A DNA stretch of 64,000 nt from Ornithodoros turicata. Taxonomy: Eukaryota > Arthropoda > Arachnida > Ixodida > Argasidae. Positions within the stretch are counted from its first letter, which is position 1; every line of letters begins with the position of its first letter. Below the pieces are notes generated by a model. The model saw only the letters and a program-made list of their open reading frames with translations. It did no database searches and was not told where the DNA came from. Shown here in pieces: positions 10,866 through 25,300 of the stretch. The position numbers were made by a program, and so were the translations under genes. The DNA is taken from NCBI RefSeq assembly GCF_037126465.1, contig NC_088203.1, positions 91,326,668-91,390,667 of the forward strand, read 5' to 3'.

Positions 10866-13800
10866 TCAACGGTTGGCGACCTGGGGTCGTGGAACGGCTT
10901 GCGGAATGTCGTCCCAGAGTCTACACAATGCTTCGCCTACGCCTGGTTCTAGCTCCTGGAACAAGAAGGAAACCAACATGCTGCAGATGGACAACAGTGA
11001 CCTGCACATTGTACGAAGCTGTACGCAGAAACCATTTATCAGTTAGATCATCAAGTAAAGTGCACTTTTGGTTTTAAATAGGGCCAGAAGTTTTCAGGTT
11101 TAACCCTACTTCTCCCCGAATTTACCCCCTGAATGTACTGTTGTAAGCATAACTAGAGCCTGAAGTTTTAGGGTTTTACCCGATTCTTCCCCGAATTTGC
11201 ACCCCGAATTGAAGGTTCACTCTTTAGGGTGAAACCCGATTTTTACCCAGCAAATTCCCCTCACTGGGATGTCCGTAGGAATGCACTAACTTACTTGTTT
11301 GGCAGCAAATGCAGTTGCATCACCATTTGTACCAAACCACTACAGTTAGTTTGAGTAACTGAGCCCGATTTCTCCCTGAGTTTAGCATACAGGAAGATTT
11401 TTCACCCGAATTCGCATGAATTTAGTGCACACGTTTATTTACCCGATTTTTACCCCCCGAATTTAGAAAAAAATATTTCCCGAAAACTTCAGGCTCTAAG
11501 CATAACCCTGTTCTGGGCATACCCAGAGCAATGTTCACTCAAGAAGATCTGATTTCTACCAGTAAAAATGAAACCGATGCTGAAACTGTGATCGGTCAAC
11601 ACAGGAAGCCACCACACCTTGATTTATCTGCGCTGTCCGTACCCCCAGTCGGGCTGACTGACCTCACGTGCAGTCGAGCCGATCCAATCCAGAGTATTCC
11701 AAAAGCAGGGATGGTAGTGACGCTACAGACCCGCGCATGATCGCGTATGGGTAGACGCAATAAAATAGCGGACTAGGGAGTACCCAGGCCTGGAGGTGTG
11801 GAAGAATCCGCATCTGCACGCTCCTGGTGGATTTTCAACCTCAGAATGCACCTTAGTTTGCCGAAACTTCTGTGTTGACATTTCACCTGACCCAGCAAAG
11901 AAACTATATGATCGCATCAGGGTGCATGTGTTGTCATAGCGTCATGCCAAAGTGAAAGCAAGCAGTGAAAGGGCGTAGGCAGGAAAAGCAAGTCAGCCTA
12001 CAGTCTGATATCACTATGTGTCAGGAGGAGAAGGGGCCGCAAGGTGCAATACATGACTTTGTGTAAACGTTTTGTTTCTTGGGCAGTAGTCTGGAACATG
12101 CTGACGGCAAACTCACTCATCACAAAGTACTGCCCCCCCTACAGAAACTATGCCATCTGGAAAACAACTGAGGGAGAAGCACGTAGGCGAGGTTTTTGAC
12201 GGCTTCAAGCTCGCGTTGACAAAGTTGAAAAGGTGAACATCAGCATTGTTATAGATGAATCACCAGATATTGTGAACACACTGTGGTCAGCAACATGCTC
12301 AAGGAACCTTGAAGGAAGGAGGCTTGAAACGCATGGAAACGTGGATGGACCTAACACGGATGGAAATGTGGAAACAAGCTGTGGTCTTGGACCGTTCACA
12401 GAACCACAGTGTAAGTCGAGAGTTTCAACCACATAGAAACTTGTTTTCAATGGGAATAAAAGAGCGAGAATATTAAACCAGAGTTCCAGTAGTATCTCAA
12501 GGATGATGTTCCAACCAATGGAGACCTCAGCATCATGAACGACTGAGGACCAAATCACACGTATCCAACCCTGAGGGTAGCTGCACTTATCTGTTCTGCA
12601 TTACTGTCATGTAGAACACTGAGTGACCCATTCTTGGAGTGACCAACATCTGTGACATAGAGTGACCCATTGAACAGAACCCACTTCCTGCTCACGAGCA
12701 TTTATGCCTACCGTTTTTCAACCCGAATTTGCCTAAACATACATGTTGAAGCATAACTCCCGATTTTTATGCCCTGAATTTCAGAAAATATAGTATTTCA
12801 CAAAAACTTCTGGCCCTAGTTATGAGGCATGCTTTTCTGTAGTGTTATCCTGTTATTTTCTAATTAGGCGTACTAACTTTGGTTGACTGACAGATTTTTT
12901 TGTTTGCAGGCATGCCTGATAACTGCGTAGAAAATGAAAGAAAGGATAAGCAATACGTGTATCAGCAACCACTACAAATTTCGTGGACTTCAAGTTGAAG
13001 CTATAATTGTTTAAAATCAATAGACAAACATAAGCAACAAACAGTGTAACAGAGACAAAAATCAGTAAAGGTATCAAGTCCTGGGCAAACAATAGCATTT
13101 GTATCTGTGACGTAGACATCGCAGGCTGCAGACCACATGGATGAAATAGTGAATATTTGGCCAAGCTTTGGTTTTGCATACCTATGATGCCTTCATTGGA
13201 AGCTGTAGCCTGCAGTTAGTTAGTGGATGCAGTGATTTTTTGAATTTGAGATTCACAGCCTACACTGTAGTTGCCCAATCTCATCCAAAACTGATATCTT
13301 CTTACCTGCCCATCCCTGCTAACTTGTACCTTGCGATTCTCATTCCAAGCATTGATCAGGTGGCGTGTACTCTGGAATGGCAAATTGAACCTGGAAGAGC
13401 CAAGCATGGGTTTTATATAGAATGTAATGTGGAATTCAGATGGTTCACATGGCCTTCATTGAATCACAGGCCGTGCTACAAAAATTTAACTGATCTCAGC
13501 TGTTAGGTTGTAGTGAGTGACTTTATATCATATCAGGTTAAATGGTCTCATAAACCCTTCAGTTTTTATCCTTTTTGTAAAACTAGAACCATTTCACAAA
13601 ACACCAATAATTCTGTCTGAATAGTTTTTGTGAAAAAATAAATAAATAAATGAAAAGCCTGGCTACCAATTTAAAGAGATAAAATCTGCTGTCTTCCCAT
13701 GCACGTACCATCTAAACTTTAAAACAATTCATAGAAACAAGGTAACGCTGAGGAAGTTTGCAAAACTGCGACAGAACATTTCACTTCGTCCCACAAGGCA

Positions 13801-16354
13801 GATTGGAAATTGGGCCGTTCCTAGATGCCGAACAAATTACGTGCTCTAGATTCTGCAAAACACATTACTGAATACATTAAACAAGTTCAAACTGACTGAG
13901 CAGCAGACATGCCTTCTCTCTCGAAAAAAAGTTGCATAATATGTTAACATATGTAAACAACACATAGAAGTTAAGATGACTGTTGATAAATAGTGATTAC
14001 TGTGTTGAGGTGCTTATTACCCATACTTTGGTTCTTTTGATTTATGAACTGACAATTACTTTGCAGTGACTGTCATTGATTGCCTTGTTGTACGCGGGAC
14101 GGGACTTAGTACAGCTTTTTTCCCACCTTGTCATACCAACCTTACCATATTCCATTATGTGTAGAATGTATGTTACAGATAGAAAAAAAAGAAAAGAAAA
14201 AGGCTTCTGCTAAACTTTTTTATCCATTACCCCACACTGTGGTCAAAGGCGAAATTGTAAGATTTCTGCAAGTTTCCTTTGAGAACTTGCTTCACAGTTC
14301 TTCATGTCAAACACTTTTTTCATTAAACATATAAATTCAGTAAGCTTTAGAGATTGCCTTAGAATGCCCTGAATTGCAGGGAGACTGCACAACTTTCTTG
14401 CTTTGACTGGAAGAATGCACCTGTAAACTGTACCGGAAGATGGCAAAACAATAATACCGGTACATGAATTGCCCTTTCTCGCTTGCATACTGAACAAATT
14501 GAACCCACAGTTTATGCTCTTGCAACTTCATACATGCACACAAAAGAAGAAGAGAGAGAAAAAAAAAATCGAGATAGATTAAGCAAAGGGTCCTGTGTTT
14601 TAGGGTAAAACCCGTTTTTACGCCCCGATTTGCATCATCATCACTTTGGGTAAAACCCGAAAAAACCCGAAAATGAACATGGCAAAGTACCCATTCAGCC
14701 ACCAATACGAGAACACTGAGCATTGGACATTCAGCACAGCTGTTCCGTATGCGTAAAATGCGAGGGGTGCGTTTTCTTATTTTCCACCCAACACCGCCCA
14801 ATTTTACCCTGTTTTATGGCTCCTGAAAGAAAACCTTATTTTTACCCCCAGATTTAAAAAAAACATAAAACCCGAAAACACAGGGCCCTAAATAAGCACC
14901 ATAAGTACGGAACTCAAGTTCACCTGCGACACCACTCAATGAAGTAGCAGCGACCAGAGCTACCACCATAGGCATCTGCTTGCCACTGGAGGGTAGAAGC
15001 AGGTCCCAGCAGTCTTGCATACCCATGGAAATGCCCGCTTCCTTGTACAGAGTACACCAGGAAAACCTCCTTTCCCTCCTACAATTCAGTGTGAAAGTCC
15101 GTTCAGGTGTCACGAAGCTGTTGTCCCAAGCTTGATTAACGCTGTCATCATGCAGAATTGTTGTAGCAATAAAAGCAACGTTCATCGAGTCTCCTCCAAA
15201 ATACTGAAAATTTAGTTTAATTTAAAGCACTAGGTATAACATATAAAACATTTTATGTTTTGTAGTACAGACACTTTGGGTTGAGCCAATTCGCTTTTCA
15301 AGCGTTACAATGATCACGAGAAGGAATACCATGGTAGATGACATGACAAAAAAAAACACAAAAAAACAGAGATAAGCCCTTATCACCTACATTTTTTGAC
15401 GTGATGAAATACGCTACTTGATAGAGATGTACATTAAGCCATAGATCGAGAAGTTACCCGTCAAAAAGAACTCGTTACAAGTTAAGCTACCGTGTGAAAA
15501 ATGTAACTAAGTTAGTAACAAAGTTCTTCAGCCTGCAATGTAACTCACAGTTACGGAGTTACTTCAAAAAAAGAACGAGCTACTTCCAAGTTACTTGAGA
15601 CACAAAACAGCACTACACAGGTGCAGCACGCGTGAGCAGTTGAGTTCGACCTTGAGCTGCCTGCGGAGGAGTCCTATAAGCTTGGATCGTTTTCGTTTAT
15701 GTCCAACAATTCAAACGCTTTGCATCTTACTCCCTGAGAGCGCACAATGGTTGAGCTTCATTTCAATGGCGGCGGTTCTTACTTCCTGCATAGAATACTG
15801 TCATTGGTTGAACAACACGTTTCATGGCATAAAATGCCACGAAAGAACCGGAGAGAAAGCAAGAAAATATGTGGACGTGAGTGAAAAGCAAATTAAAAGT
15901 AACTTGAAACTTAGCTTAAGTTACTTTGGCAAAGTTACCTGAAAAAGAGACGAGTTCCTCTGAAAGTTACCACGGCGCAAAAGTAACGAGTTAAGTTACA
16001 AGTTACCAAAAAAAAGGAACTTAGTCACAGTAACGAGTTACCTTGAAACTCTGCATTAAGCATTTAATGCGAACTGAGTTTAGCCCAATAACATGAGGCT
16101 TTAGGTGTCCACATTATCCAAATTTACCTTCAGAGCCCACTGAAGCTTCCTATCGGTCCCAGGGCCAAATGACCACAGTCCCGTAGCAACAGACGTGTCC
16201 ACTGCCCTCTGCGAACCAGCTTTCACGACGTAGAAGCGCTTGCTCCCCGAAGCCCTCCAGCCAGCACCAGGGCTGAAGCAGGGACTCATTGGGCCACTGC
16301 CCCCAGAGCGGAGAGACGATGTGTCCGAACGTTCGTCCGAGCACCTCGAAGTAC
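10866..16354 (-). CDS. YTHDC2: YTHDC2 exons 23-26: YTH m6A-binding domain and C-terminus
   Basis: YTH spans residues about 1241-1370. Exon 23 has RFYVVKAGS and GLWSFG with the first cage Trp, W1265. Exon 24 has VFLVYSVQGSGHFHGYARL, the second cage Trp W1312, and Tyr1317 where human YTHDC2 has Leu. Exon 25 has FNLPFQSTRHLINAWNENRK and VQVSRDGQ. The last exon gives ELEPGVGEALCRLWDDIP and a short basic tail, then TGA at 10868-10866. The last intron is 2.35 kb and contains the hAT-like element at 11.1-12.8 kb. Confidence 0.94.
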
Positions 16355-19300
16355 CTGCCACCATGGCGAAAAATGGGTCTGCTACGACTTAGATACTGCG
16401 CACGCTTGCACGTGCGGAGCGAGAAGTGCAGAAACGGTCCACACCTTTTTCTGAATGCCCCCTGCTTGGCGTGGTCGCTGCTGAAGATCCCCGAGACGAC
16501 GACGTGGGACTGGTTCCGGAATCGGGACGCCGGATTGGTCTCCGCGACTCCATCTCAAGAAGTGCGGAGTCTGGCGAACCCACCGGTGAAGAACCGAAGT
16601 CGGGTGCCATCGGCCGAGGCCTTTGACCGATGCCAAGGGGTGGTTGAGGGATGCCCTGGGACTGCTCTTCAGCCGTGAGAACGCCGACCACAGAACGCAC
16701 AACCGCTTCGTCGACCTGCGACCAGGGCTTTGCGGGTGCGTGCATGCGCCGAAGGAACAGTGCCTGCAGTTTCTGGCGCAGCTGCAGCGCTAGGCGCCCG
16801 CTCTGCAATGAGGTTGCAGGGTCAAGGACCGGAATTAATAAGTGGGACGATATTTTTCACACTTAAGGGTGAACGTACTTCGGGCTCCACTTTGAAGGAG
16901 ACCCAGTCATCGAGTTTAAGGATGGACTTCTGGATGTCTAATTCTTCCTCTTCTTCGCTGTCACTCTCTTCCGCGAGTCCGTCCAGCCTTCCTGCGAAAT
17001 TGATGGCATTCCAAATTGGTGGGACACCCACAGGAGAGAAGTAAATCTATCTATTTCACCTTGTGCTTAAAAAAAAAAGTTAGCAAACGAAGTTTTGCTT
17101 CCTATTTTACTTCCTCACTGTAAAAAATAGCTGGCCGCTCAAAGGATCAAAGTGTGTGCAGATAGTAATTTTGAAGCCAAAGTAAATATGACGTGAATAG
17201 TTATATGTACCCGAAGCGAATAAGTTTGCATTGGAATTCAATTCATTTATACCCTTCCGCATTAGAAAAATCTGCATATTTGCACAGCCCAGTATGATAC
17301 ACTGAACATGAAACACACGAAACATTGAATATACTGTAAACGTATTTTTATTCGTGATGTTTTAATTTTCGCGAATTTTGCGACCGCTAAAAAATCGCGA
17401 AAAATTGTACTCGCGAACACAGCTTGACGTTTATATCCCGCGAAAGGAAACAGCCCTGGAATCGCGAAATTAAATACTTGCGAATAATTTCGCAAATGAC
17501 TGAATGAGCGATTCACAAAAATTAATACATCGCAAATAAAAATATGTTTACACTATATGAAAACATACTGCATATATTATGCTGTAGTACCAAACAGCCT
17601 TTGTCTAAACATCAAGCACACAATTTCATTTTCAAGCAGTGAACTGTGCAACGATTGTCACCCCACCCCCGCTAATATTGATATTTTTCGTCCATATATT
17701 TTGCTCATTAGTTAATTCCCAAATAGAAGACAAAAAAGCACTCACTGAAGTTGTCTCTCCACTGTTTGAAATACCATCGCTCAAAGAGACTAAGATGAAA
17801 CAAAAACAAAGCACCATCTTGTGTTCAAACGAGAGCTCGCCTGCTACACGGTAAACTTGCATTCTTGTGTAGTTAGCATCCTGCTCTATGTATGTATTTT
17901 TTTTCTTTCTGTTGTTGTTGTTGTAAGAAACCTTATCTCCCCCCCCCCCCCCCTTCAATGTAAAGCCCCCACTGGCACCTTTGAGGTATGTGTCATAAAT
18001 AAATAAATAAATAACAACTTTATTTTGAGATGATGAATTTTATGGCGAGTTTTACCGCCACGGGCGATACTCTACCCCATTGCTAGTGGTGATGTGGGGA
18101 ATGAAATAATGAGCCCCTTCACAATAAGGATTGAAGTCCTATGGTGTCCAAAAATGTCAAAAGAGCCTTTAAAGCATTGGTGCACTGGATTTGGCCAGGG
18201 GACCAAGCAATTTTGAGAGAGAGATGGGGGGCGAGAGTCCAGCTGATTAATAGACCTGGAGAAAGATAAAGAAAGAACAGAACGGTCAAGGAAAAGAACC
18301 ACTTACCATGCTGTGTCTCATGCAGGGCATCGAGGGGTAGACGTAGTGGACCCGCAAAGAGGGCAACTGTTAGTGGTGACACTAAAGTGCACACGTGCGC
18401 GTATGCAGCTGGTCCCACCCTTGTCATCTCCCCGTAGATGAGCCAGTCGGAAGGGAGTGCAGCCACGGTTGCTGCCCGTGATGCGACGTTCCCGCCGTGG
18501 GCAGAGTTTGGTGTGTGAGAAAGTGTAGAGCGGGTGTGGAACCGAACCTTGCAGGCTCGCCTGGAGCAATGCAATGTTACTCAAGCTCTGAATGCTAGTA
18601 GGGCTGTGCCAATAGTAATTTTTAGAGCTGTGCGAATATTCGAAAATTTCGAATACGAACATCTGATGCTATTCGAATGCTATTCGCAACCTATTTTCAG
18701 TATTCGAAATTTTCGAGTATTTTTCGAATACGTAGCAGTACTGAAGCGAGGTATCGTTATGGCCATTCTGCAAGTGGGCTTCACCTCATTACATCCAAGA
18801 GTTAGGTGGAGCCCACTTCACGTCACTGCCATTGCATTCTGGTGTGCGGCTCCATTCTGCATGTCGGCCTCACCTCATTCCTCCCGAGCGTTAGGTGAAG
18901 CCCTCTTTACATTGCTTACAATATTCTGTCACTAAAGTCTACAAATTTTGTGAGCTCATGGTCAACACTACACACTGGGCATTGCATGTTCCAGTAAATG
19001 TACCACGTTCAGTAACAGACGGATTCGATTCGCAGTGTAAGTGAAACATTCGTAAACTATTCACAATGGAAATTTCGCTATTCTCACAGCTCTAGTACAT
19101 TCTAAAAAATCTGAATCGAATAGCAGGGTGTCTACCAAATTGCAGCCTTCAAATTCCCCCCGACTTTTCCAGGTTTTCACTGACGAGTTCAAGCGAATTG
19201 CCCCTCATAAAACATAAAATTTATTGAGTATTAGTGAAGCTGCCCTACTTTTCTGACTCTGAGCTTGTCGCACTGGCGAACTGCTACTCGCCGCAATGTT

Positions 19301-22300
19301 GCCGCGGCGCGACCGCTCAACCGTTGATCGGCATTCGTGATTCGCTGCGCATCGTCACGGCACTTGTAAGTGATTTTCCCTGACTTCAGCTACTTTTTAG
19401 CGAATTCCCAGACAATCCCCTGACTTTTCCAGTTACATCAAAATTCCCTGACAATTCTCGGTTTTCCAGCTTTTCCAGATTCGTAGTCACCCTGGAATAG
19501 TGCACACTAACACGTTCGACATACTGAAGTTAAAGTACAACCTCTTCGTAGTGAAGTTGGGATGGGACCGCTGGAAAAACTTCGCTATTATCAGTAGTTC
19601 ATTGGTTGGGGTATCAAAACATGAGACTGCAGGTTTACTTCACTACGTTCATATCTTCACTATATGCAGGTTCACTGTGTAGAGATCCTGCTGTAGTACC
19701 GGTGCAAAAAATACTACAAGAACATCATTCTTGAAATACATCATGTTACAATGTATTCTAAATTTTTATCTTTTCTGTCTTAGAATTCTCCCAAGGCTAT
19801 GTGCTTTACGTGTGTCGGCGGTCATTTATCCAGGCTCTCTTAAATGTTTGGCGATACTCCCCTCCTTTTCTTTCCTGTACAACCCCTACAGGGAGGTTTT
19901 CGTTACTTCAGTTTTCGACACGTATCGGAAACGATGTGTAATGCAGTTACAACAAGAAAGTAACTGCAATAATGATGATCGACTCACTCCCAAATTGTCT
20001 GCAATGCCCACCCCCATGCTTGTGATCCTCGATAAACCACAGCCTGCGGTGTTTACAGAAGTTCCCTCTCGACTTGACAACTGTCCAATGTGAACTCTGC
20101 CCTTTTTAAAACATGGGGTAATCAAAACCTTGCTCCACATCACTAACCTTTAATCTTTTCGAGCAACATAACCGTGCAACAGCTGTTAAGTAAATGAGAT
20201 TGGAGAAGCAATTCTTTCGAAAAGGGTACTCCGAGGGTACTCACTGAGCTATAAGTTGCTGCCGTTCACGATCTACCCTCAGAAGGTTGGGATAGGACCC
20301 AGCACAGAGGGCTGCCTTGATGACAGCCCAATTGTCGGAGTTGGCGTTGAGGTCACGGATGTCGCCACCTCCTCGAGCACGAACGAACCCCGAGGCCCTC
20401 AGCTGGCCCAAGAGCTGTCCTCGAACGCGCAAGATTGTGGCCATGGTTGACGCAGATATAAAGTGACGCTCGCAGAACTGCTGCTCTATGTTGTCACCGC
20501 GAGCTTTTTGCCATCCCTGCAAGTTATTTCCAAAGTTGAGGCACTGTGTGGCAGGAGTAGAGTTAAATGGAAGCTTTATGAGACCCCTTGAACACCCCAG
20601 AAAGACTTTAGTTGGAATAAGGAGACCTTCGATCCTGTAGGCTGTTGCCAACTATGAGCTTTCTGTGGCCTGCTGTTTGACTGTGTACAAATATCAGCAC
20701 AGACCTTATCTGTAATGCCTTCACCACCACAAGGTTCAATTTCTTCCACACTTCCAAACATGTAAGCATAATATCGATGCCTCCGTTCAAAATCACCACT
20801 GAGTACGTGAAGTTTTGCATTCACAAATTTGCCTTGTCCAACATGTTGAGGGGTGAAAATGGATTTTACTGGGTTTAAAGTAGCGCAGAAGTCATTTTTA
20901 ACACCCTGTTTTCTTCCTATAAAACTGTTAAGTAGGCCAGTAAGATGCACCATGCGAAGTAATTCACACCACAGAGTCATAATTATCGCAGAAATTGAAT
21001 TTAAAATACGCCGCAAAAAGCGACTGTGCGCAATGGCGGTGAAGAGCACTACCAGCCCTGTGATCTGCCTGGGACCTTGCGCTGACGCTACAGTGGTCAC
21101 GCTCGCTGATTGGTCCAGAGGAACGTTGTCTGCTACTCGTCTGTCCGGGGTTCTTAAAAAAAGCATTGCTCCTGGCGCAGTCATGATTCGGCCGCTCCTT
21201 CTATCCCCAATTTTCCGAGAGAACTGGCAAAACTGGTTTATGGCGGCAAAGGGACAAGGTGCTGACCCCCACTGACCGGCGAACCAGAACTCTGTACTCC
21301 TTTAACCCCAAAATACAAGGCTCTAACCATGCACAATCAGATTACCTGAAAAAAGGTCGTAGACAAAATGGCGAAGAAGCGGGAGAGCTGTTTCAGTAAT
21401 GGGTTACCTGAAAAGCCCTAAGCAGGGCCATGTGATCACTGTAAGTGTCAGCTGCAAACCTCCTCCTGGATATTGCGGCTGCCCTCTTTTGACCCGGTTG
21501 TGCTGGCAATACAACTGGAAAGGAAAGAGTCAACCCATGATACAGCCCAGGGTACAGGCACAACCACAGTATGTTGCTAGTGAGCTTGACCATTTCCTGA
21601 AACGTGGGCCTTGTAAAACTTACATGGATCTTTTACTGATAGGCCACAGACAATAGTGAGAACAGGGTCCAAACATTTGAGCACCACTGCATAGAGTACC
21701 ATCTTTCCCAGGTTGGGTTCAATGGGTAGGTCCAACAGGTGAAGTCCCATTTCTGTCAGCTCTTCCCAAGGGTCCAATGCATCTATGGTCTGTAAATAAT
21801 GCCATACTCAACTGAAACTCTTTCTGGTGTTAGGTCGGGGATGATTGATTAGAAGAGCCGAGACATTGCATCGTATGGGCAACGACAAGTGAGTTTTTCT
21901 TGATGCTGCAGAGCATGCGTGAGCAAAGTTACTCCTGCAGATTCTTTTATTCAAATCGTGCGAACAGGACAAACAACAAATATGGCTGGTTGACAATATG
22001 GACTCGAACATCTGCATCCGTTTTGGTGTCTGTCGTCTGACACAAAAACGGCACTGGCACACATAATGACATCCAGGAATGGTTTAAACAAATCAAATTT
22101 TGTTTTGCGATAAGCTAATCAGTAGAAGAGCATGTCAGACAAAAGACCAAGATTTGTGGGACTACAGCACGCAACCCGTCATAGGGAAGACTCGAGTTAA
22201 TGCTTTTGTGTCACCGTATTTTGAAACTTTCTGTGTGGCCCTTATGCAGGAGTGATGTCATAATAAAGGAACTTTGTAAAAACACCACATATTCAGGTCC

Positions 22301-25300
22301 ATAATGTACATCAGATCACCTACTCTTCTGTTCCAACAAGAAGTTGCAACGATAATGTGTAGAAATTTTTTTCAATATGTATCAATATTTGCATGGATAT
22401 TTATCAACATTCGATAAAATGTCGTGGACACTGTAGTACTTCGGTCCTCACTCTAGAGATTATCGCCACCAAAATATAAGCAGCAATGGGGTAGAGTATC
22501 GCTTCTGGCGATCAGATACCCTACTCATTATCACCAAAAATAAAGTTGTTGTTCCATAAAATGTCCCCAACTTTAAAATGAATTACATTGATAATTTCAA
22601 TATCCGTATGGACATTATCTATGTTTTTCGAAGTTGATGTTACTTTATTTTGATACGATACTGATATGTCAATTTGATATCGATAACATCAATACAAAAT
22701 ATCAACATCGTTCCATCACCACTAAGTAGGCTACCTTAAAGGGATAGTTTGCTCTCCAAGCATCGATTTGTTTGCAATCAATTTCAGTTGCAAACAGTAG
22801 TGTATTTCGAACTCTATCAGGTCTGTGCACTAGTTTCCCGCAGCTCGAGCGGTATGATTAAGGCCGGATTCCGCGAAATTTCACGGAATCTGGAATTCCT
22901 CGCGGAATCCTTCGTTTGACACAGAATTTCAAGGTATCCCTTATTTTTAGGGGCGTGCAGATACTCGAGTTCTCGAATTCGAATCAAATATCAGTCACTC
23001 GAAGTATTCGATTCGCGAAAAGAATACCCAATATTCGGGTTTCCGAATATTCGACTTTTCGCCGAATATGAACGACACCTCCCGAAAGCGGGCTTCACCT
23101 GACGCTTCCCTGCATGAAGTGAAGCCTGCTTTACAAAATTGCTCATGCTGCAGCTAGGGTTGCCACCTTTCGTAGTGAAAAATACCGGCTGAGGGAGAGG
23201 AGGTGGAATAGAGGGAAAGGAGGAAATGTTCGCGGGAAAGGGAAAGTGGGTGAGGGGTGGAGAGTATACAGAGAGAGAGAAAGATGGAACCAGCGTACTC
23301 GCTCAAGACAACAATGATAATAATAGTGAATAGCTAAGAAAACGACTGGTGACTACGGAGTTGGGTATGTGCTCCAGATTTATTTAAACTGTAGTGGAAC
23401 GTTGAAAGGAAAACCCTGTAAAAGCCCCAATGAAAGGTGTTGAGCCACAAATACCGGCAAAAGGCTGCCGGTATCATCTTCCTACCGGCAACCGGCAGAG
23501 CGGGCAAATAACCGGACGTGCCGGTATAATACTGGCCTGGTGGCAACCATAGCTGCCGCACCAACACAAATCGATTGCAGTTCAGCTTAAGATAACGTTA
23601 GCCCAAGTTTATTGTGCGTACTTCACCTGAGGAAGGGGTGGGATTTTGAATTGATGTCTTTGAGGTTGCCTTTAAAAAGGTTACTTTTAAAGCCTACAGA
23701 CCAGGAACAAAAAAGGTTGTCTTAATTCCTAAAGATGTAACTCCCCCAGGGCATGTATTGTACACGCCTTCCTATGAAGTTCCTATAAACTCTGTAGGTG
23801 CTGAAAGAGCTTTCAGCAGGTATAAAATGATTGCAGGCAACAGACCGCATCAGAGGAGAACAAAAGATATCATGTATGTAATGCTGAGCCACAACAGCGC
23901 CTTGAATCTAATTTTATAAAACAGTTTTTTCCCACATTATCCAAGAAAATGAAGCATTCCCCTTCCAAGCAGCCGTTGATTCCTTGCCACGGAAAACCGC
24001 GGATTTTACGAGTCGGTGCCGTAGAATTTTGAATTTGCCACATCAGAAAACCAGGGGCCTTAGGTATGATTTATTGCAGGCATCTGAAAGCAACGAGATC
24101 CGAGCAAGTCGGCTTTCCCACAGTAAAGGGACGCACGCAGGAGAAAAATGCGATGTCAAGAGGGTGGTCAGTTTTCAGGGGTGAACGTCACACGAGTCGA
24201 CTGTCCCCCTGCCAAAAATATGCTCCCCTCCCTGGCGCTCGTCCGCGTTGCCGATGCTCACAGAAACATACTGAAAACTCAGAAAATACGTCTATTTCTA
24301 ACAAAAGGGATTGATGGGGAGCTGTTCATTGTCTACTGCACATGTCCAGCACATTTTTCCCAGCTTCATTAGGGAGCAAACTATCCCTTTAACAACCACG
24401 ACCTACTAGATTATAACGACCATGTCATATTCACCCCTTTCCCAGCGCCGCATTTGGAAGCCAGCGGTGGCGCTACTCATCGGCCCGGTTATTGCTTCCT
24501 CAACTTCTACAATACTTTGTACTTCAGCTCACCTTAGTATTTTTGTACAAGCGGTGGATGTCCCACGGAAGCTGTTTCATTCTAAAGCTGATTATCATCA
24601 TCATTCTACGCGTTTTCATGGGAGCTGTTGCTGTCGTCTGCTACGGTAGTCGTACGTCCGCTTCTGCGCGTTCAAAATTCAAATTTCCATCGCCCAATCA
24701 CGATGTAGATCTTGCGTGCCGATGAGTAGCGCCCCATAGCGGGTCATGCGGACAGGCTCCTCATAGGGTAGTACGTCGTGTTAAGAACACATGTAGTTCC
24801 AGAAAGTTTTCAGGTACTTGCCTTTAACAATGTCACTGCTGCCCGTGTGACCAAAAATGCTGGGGGATCCGGTGCCCTGGCTAAGAAATCAGCGATAGGA
24901 ACATTGGGTGGTGCCAGCAGCTTGGCCTGGAGGCAGAGTTCTTGCAACGGAAGTCGCAGCAGCTCCGGTTGCTGGAAAAGCGCCAGTGCCCTGAACCGGG
25001 GTCGACTGATCATGTGGAAACAGACACCTCCTGGACGGGTACGGCCTGCACGGCCCTTGCGCTGAATGGCGTTGGCGCGGCTCACCCACGTTGTCTTGAG
25101 GAGGGTTGTGCCGGTCAAGCTGTCGTACATTTTCTGAGAAAGGAGAGAAAAAAGGCCGTGCCCACCGCTACCAACGGCTGTCTGTGCATGTCAGGTATTT
25201 GCATGCAGTCTTGACAGTAATAATGAAAAAGAAAAAAAAAAAAAGAAAAAAAAAGAGTGTAAGGGACATTACCTCTTTTACTTTCCCAGAGTCAATTACA

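Noticed and set aside
12853..13179. Minus-strand open frame as the last YTHDC2 exon
   Set aside because: No similarity to the C-terminus. The exon at 10955-10866 encodes ELEPGVGEALCRLW and fits in phase.
16389..16444. Extension of YTHDC2 exon 22 to the in-frame stop (an early end of the protein)
   Set aside because: A donor at 16444 leads in phase to exon 23 and the conserved YTH domain.
20057..20096. A 40-nt minus-strand exon reading VHIGQLSSREGTS between YTHDC2 exons 19 and 20
   Set aside because: The acceptor at 18561 joins exon 19 directly to RACKVRFH with correct phase and a much better family match.
20576..21184. 202-codon minus-strand open frame
   Set aside because: It spans an intron of YTHDC2 and a copy of repeat R1, with no conserved product.
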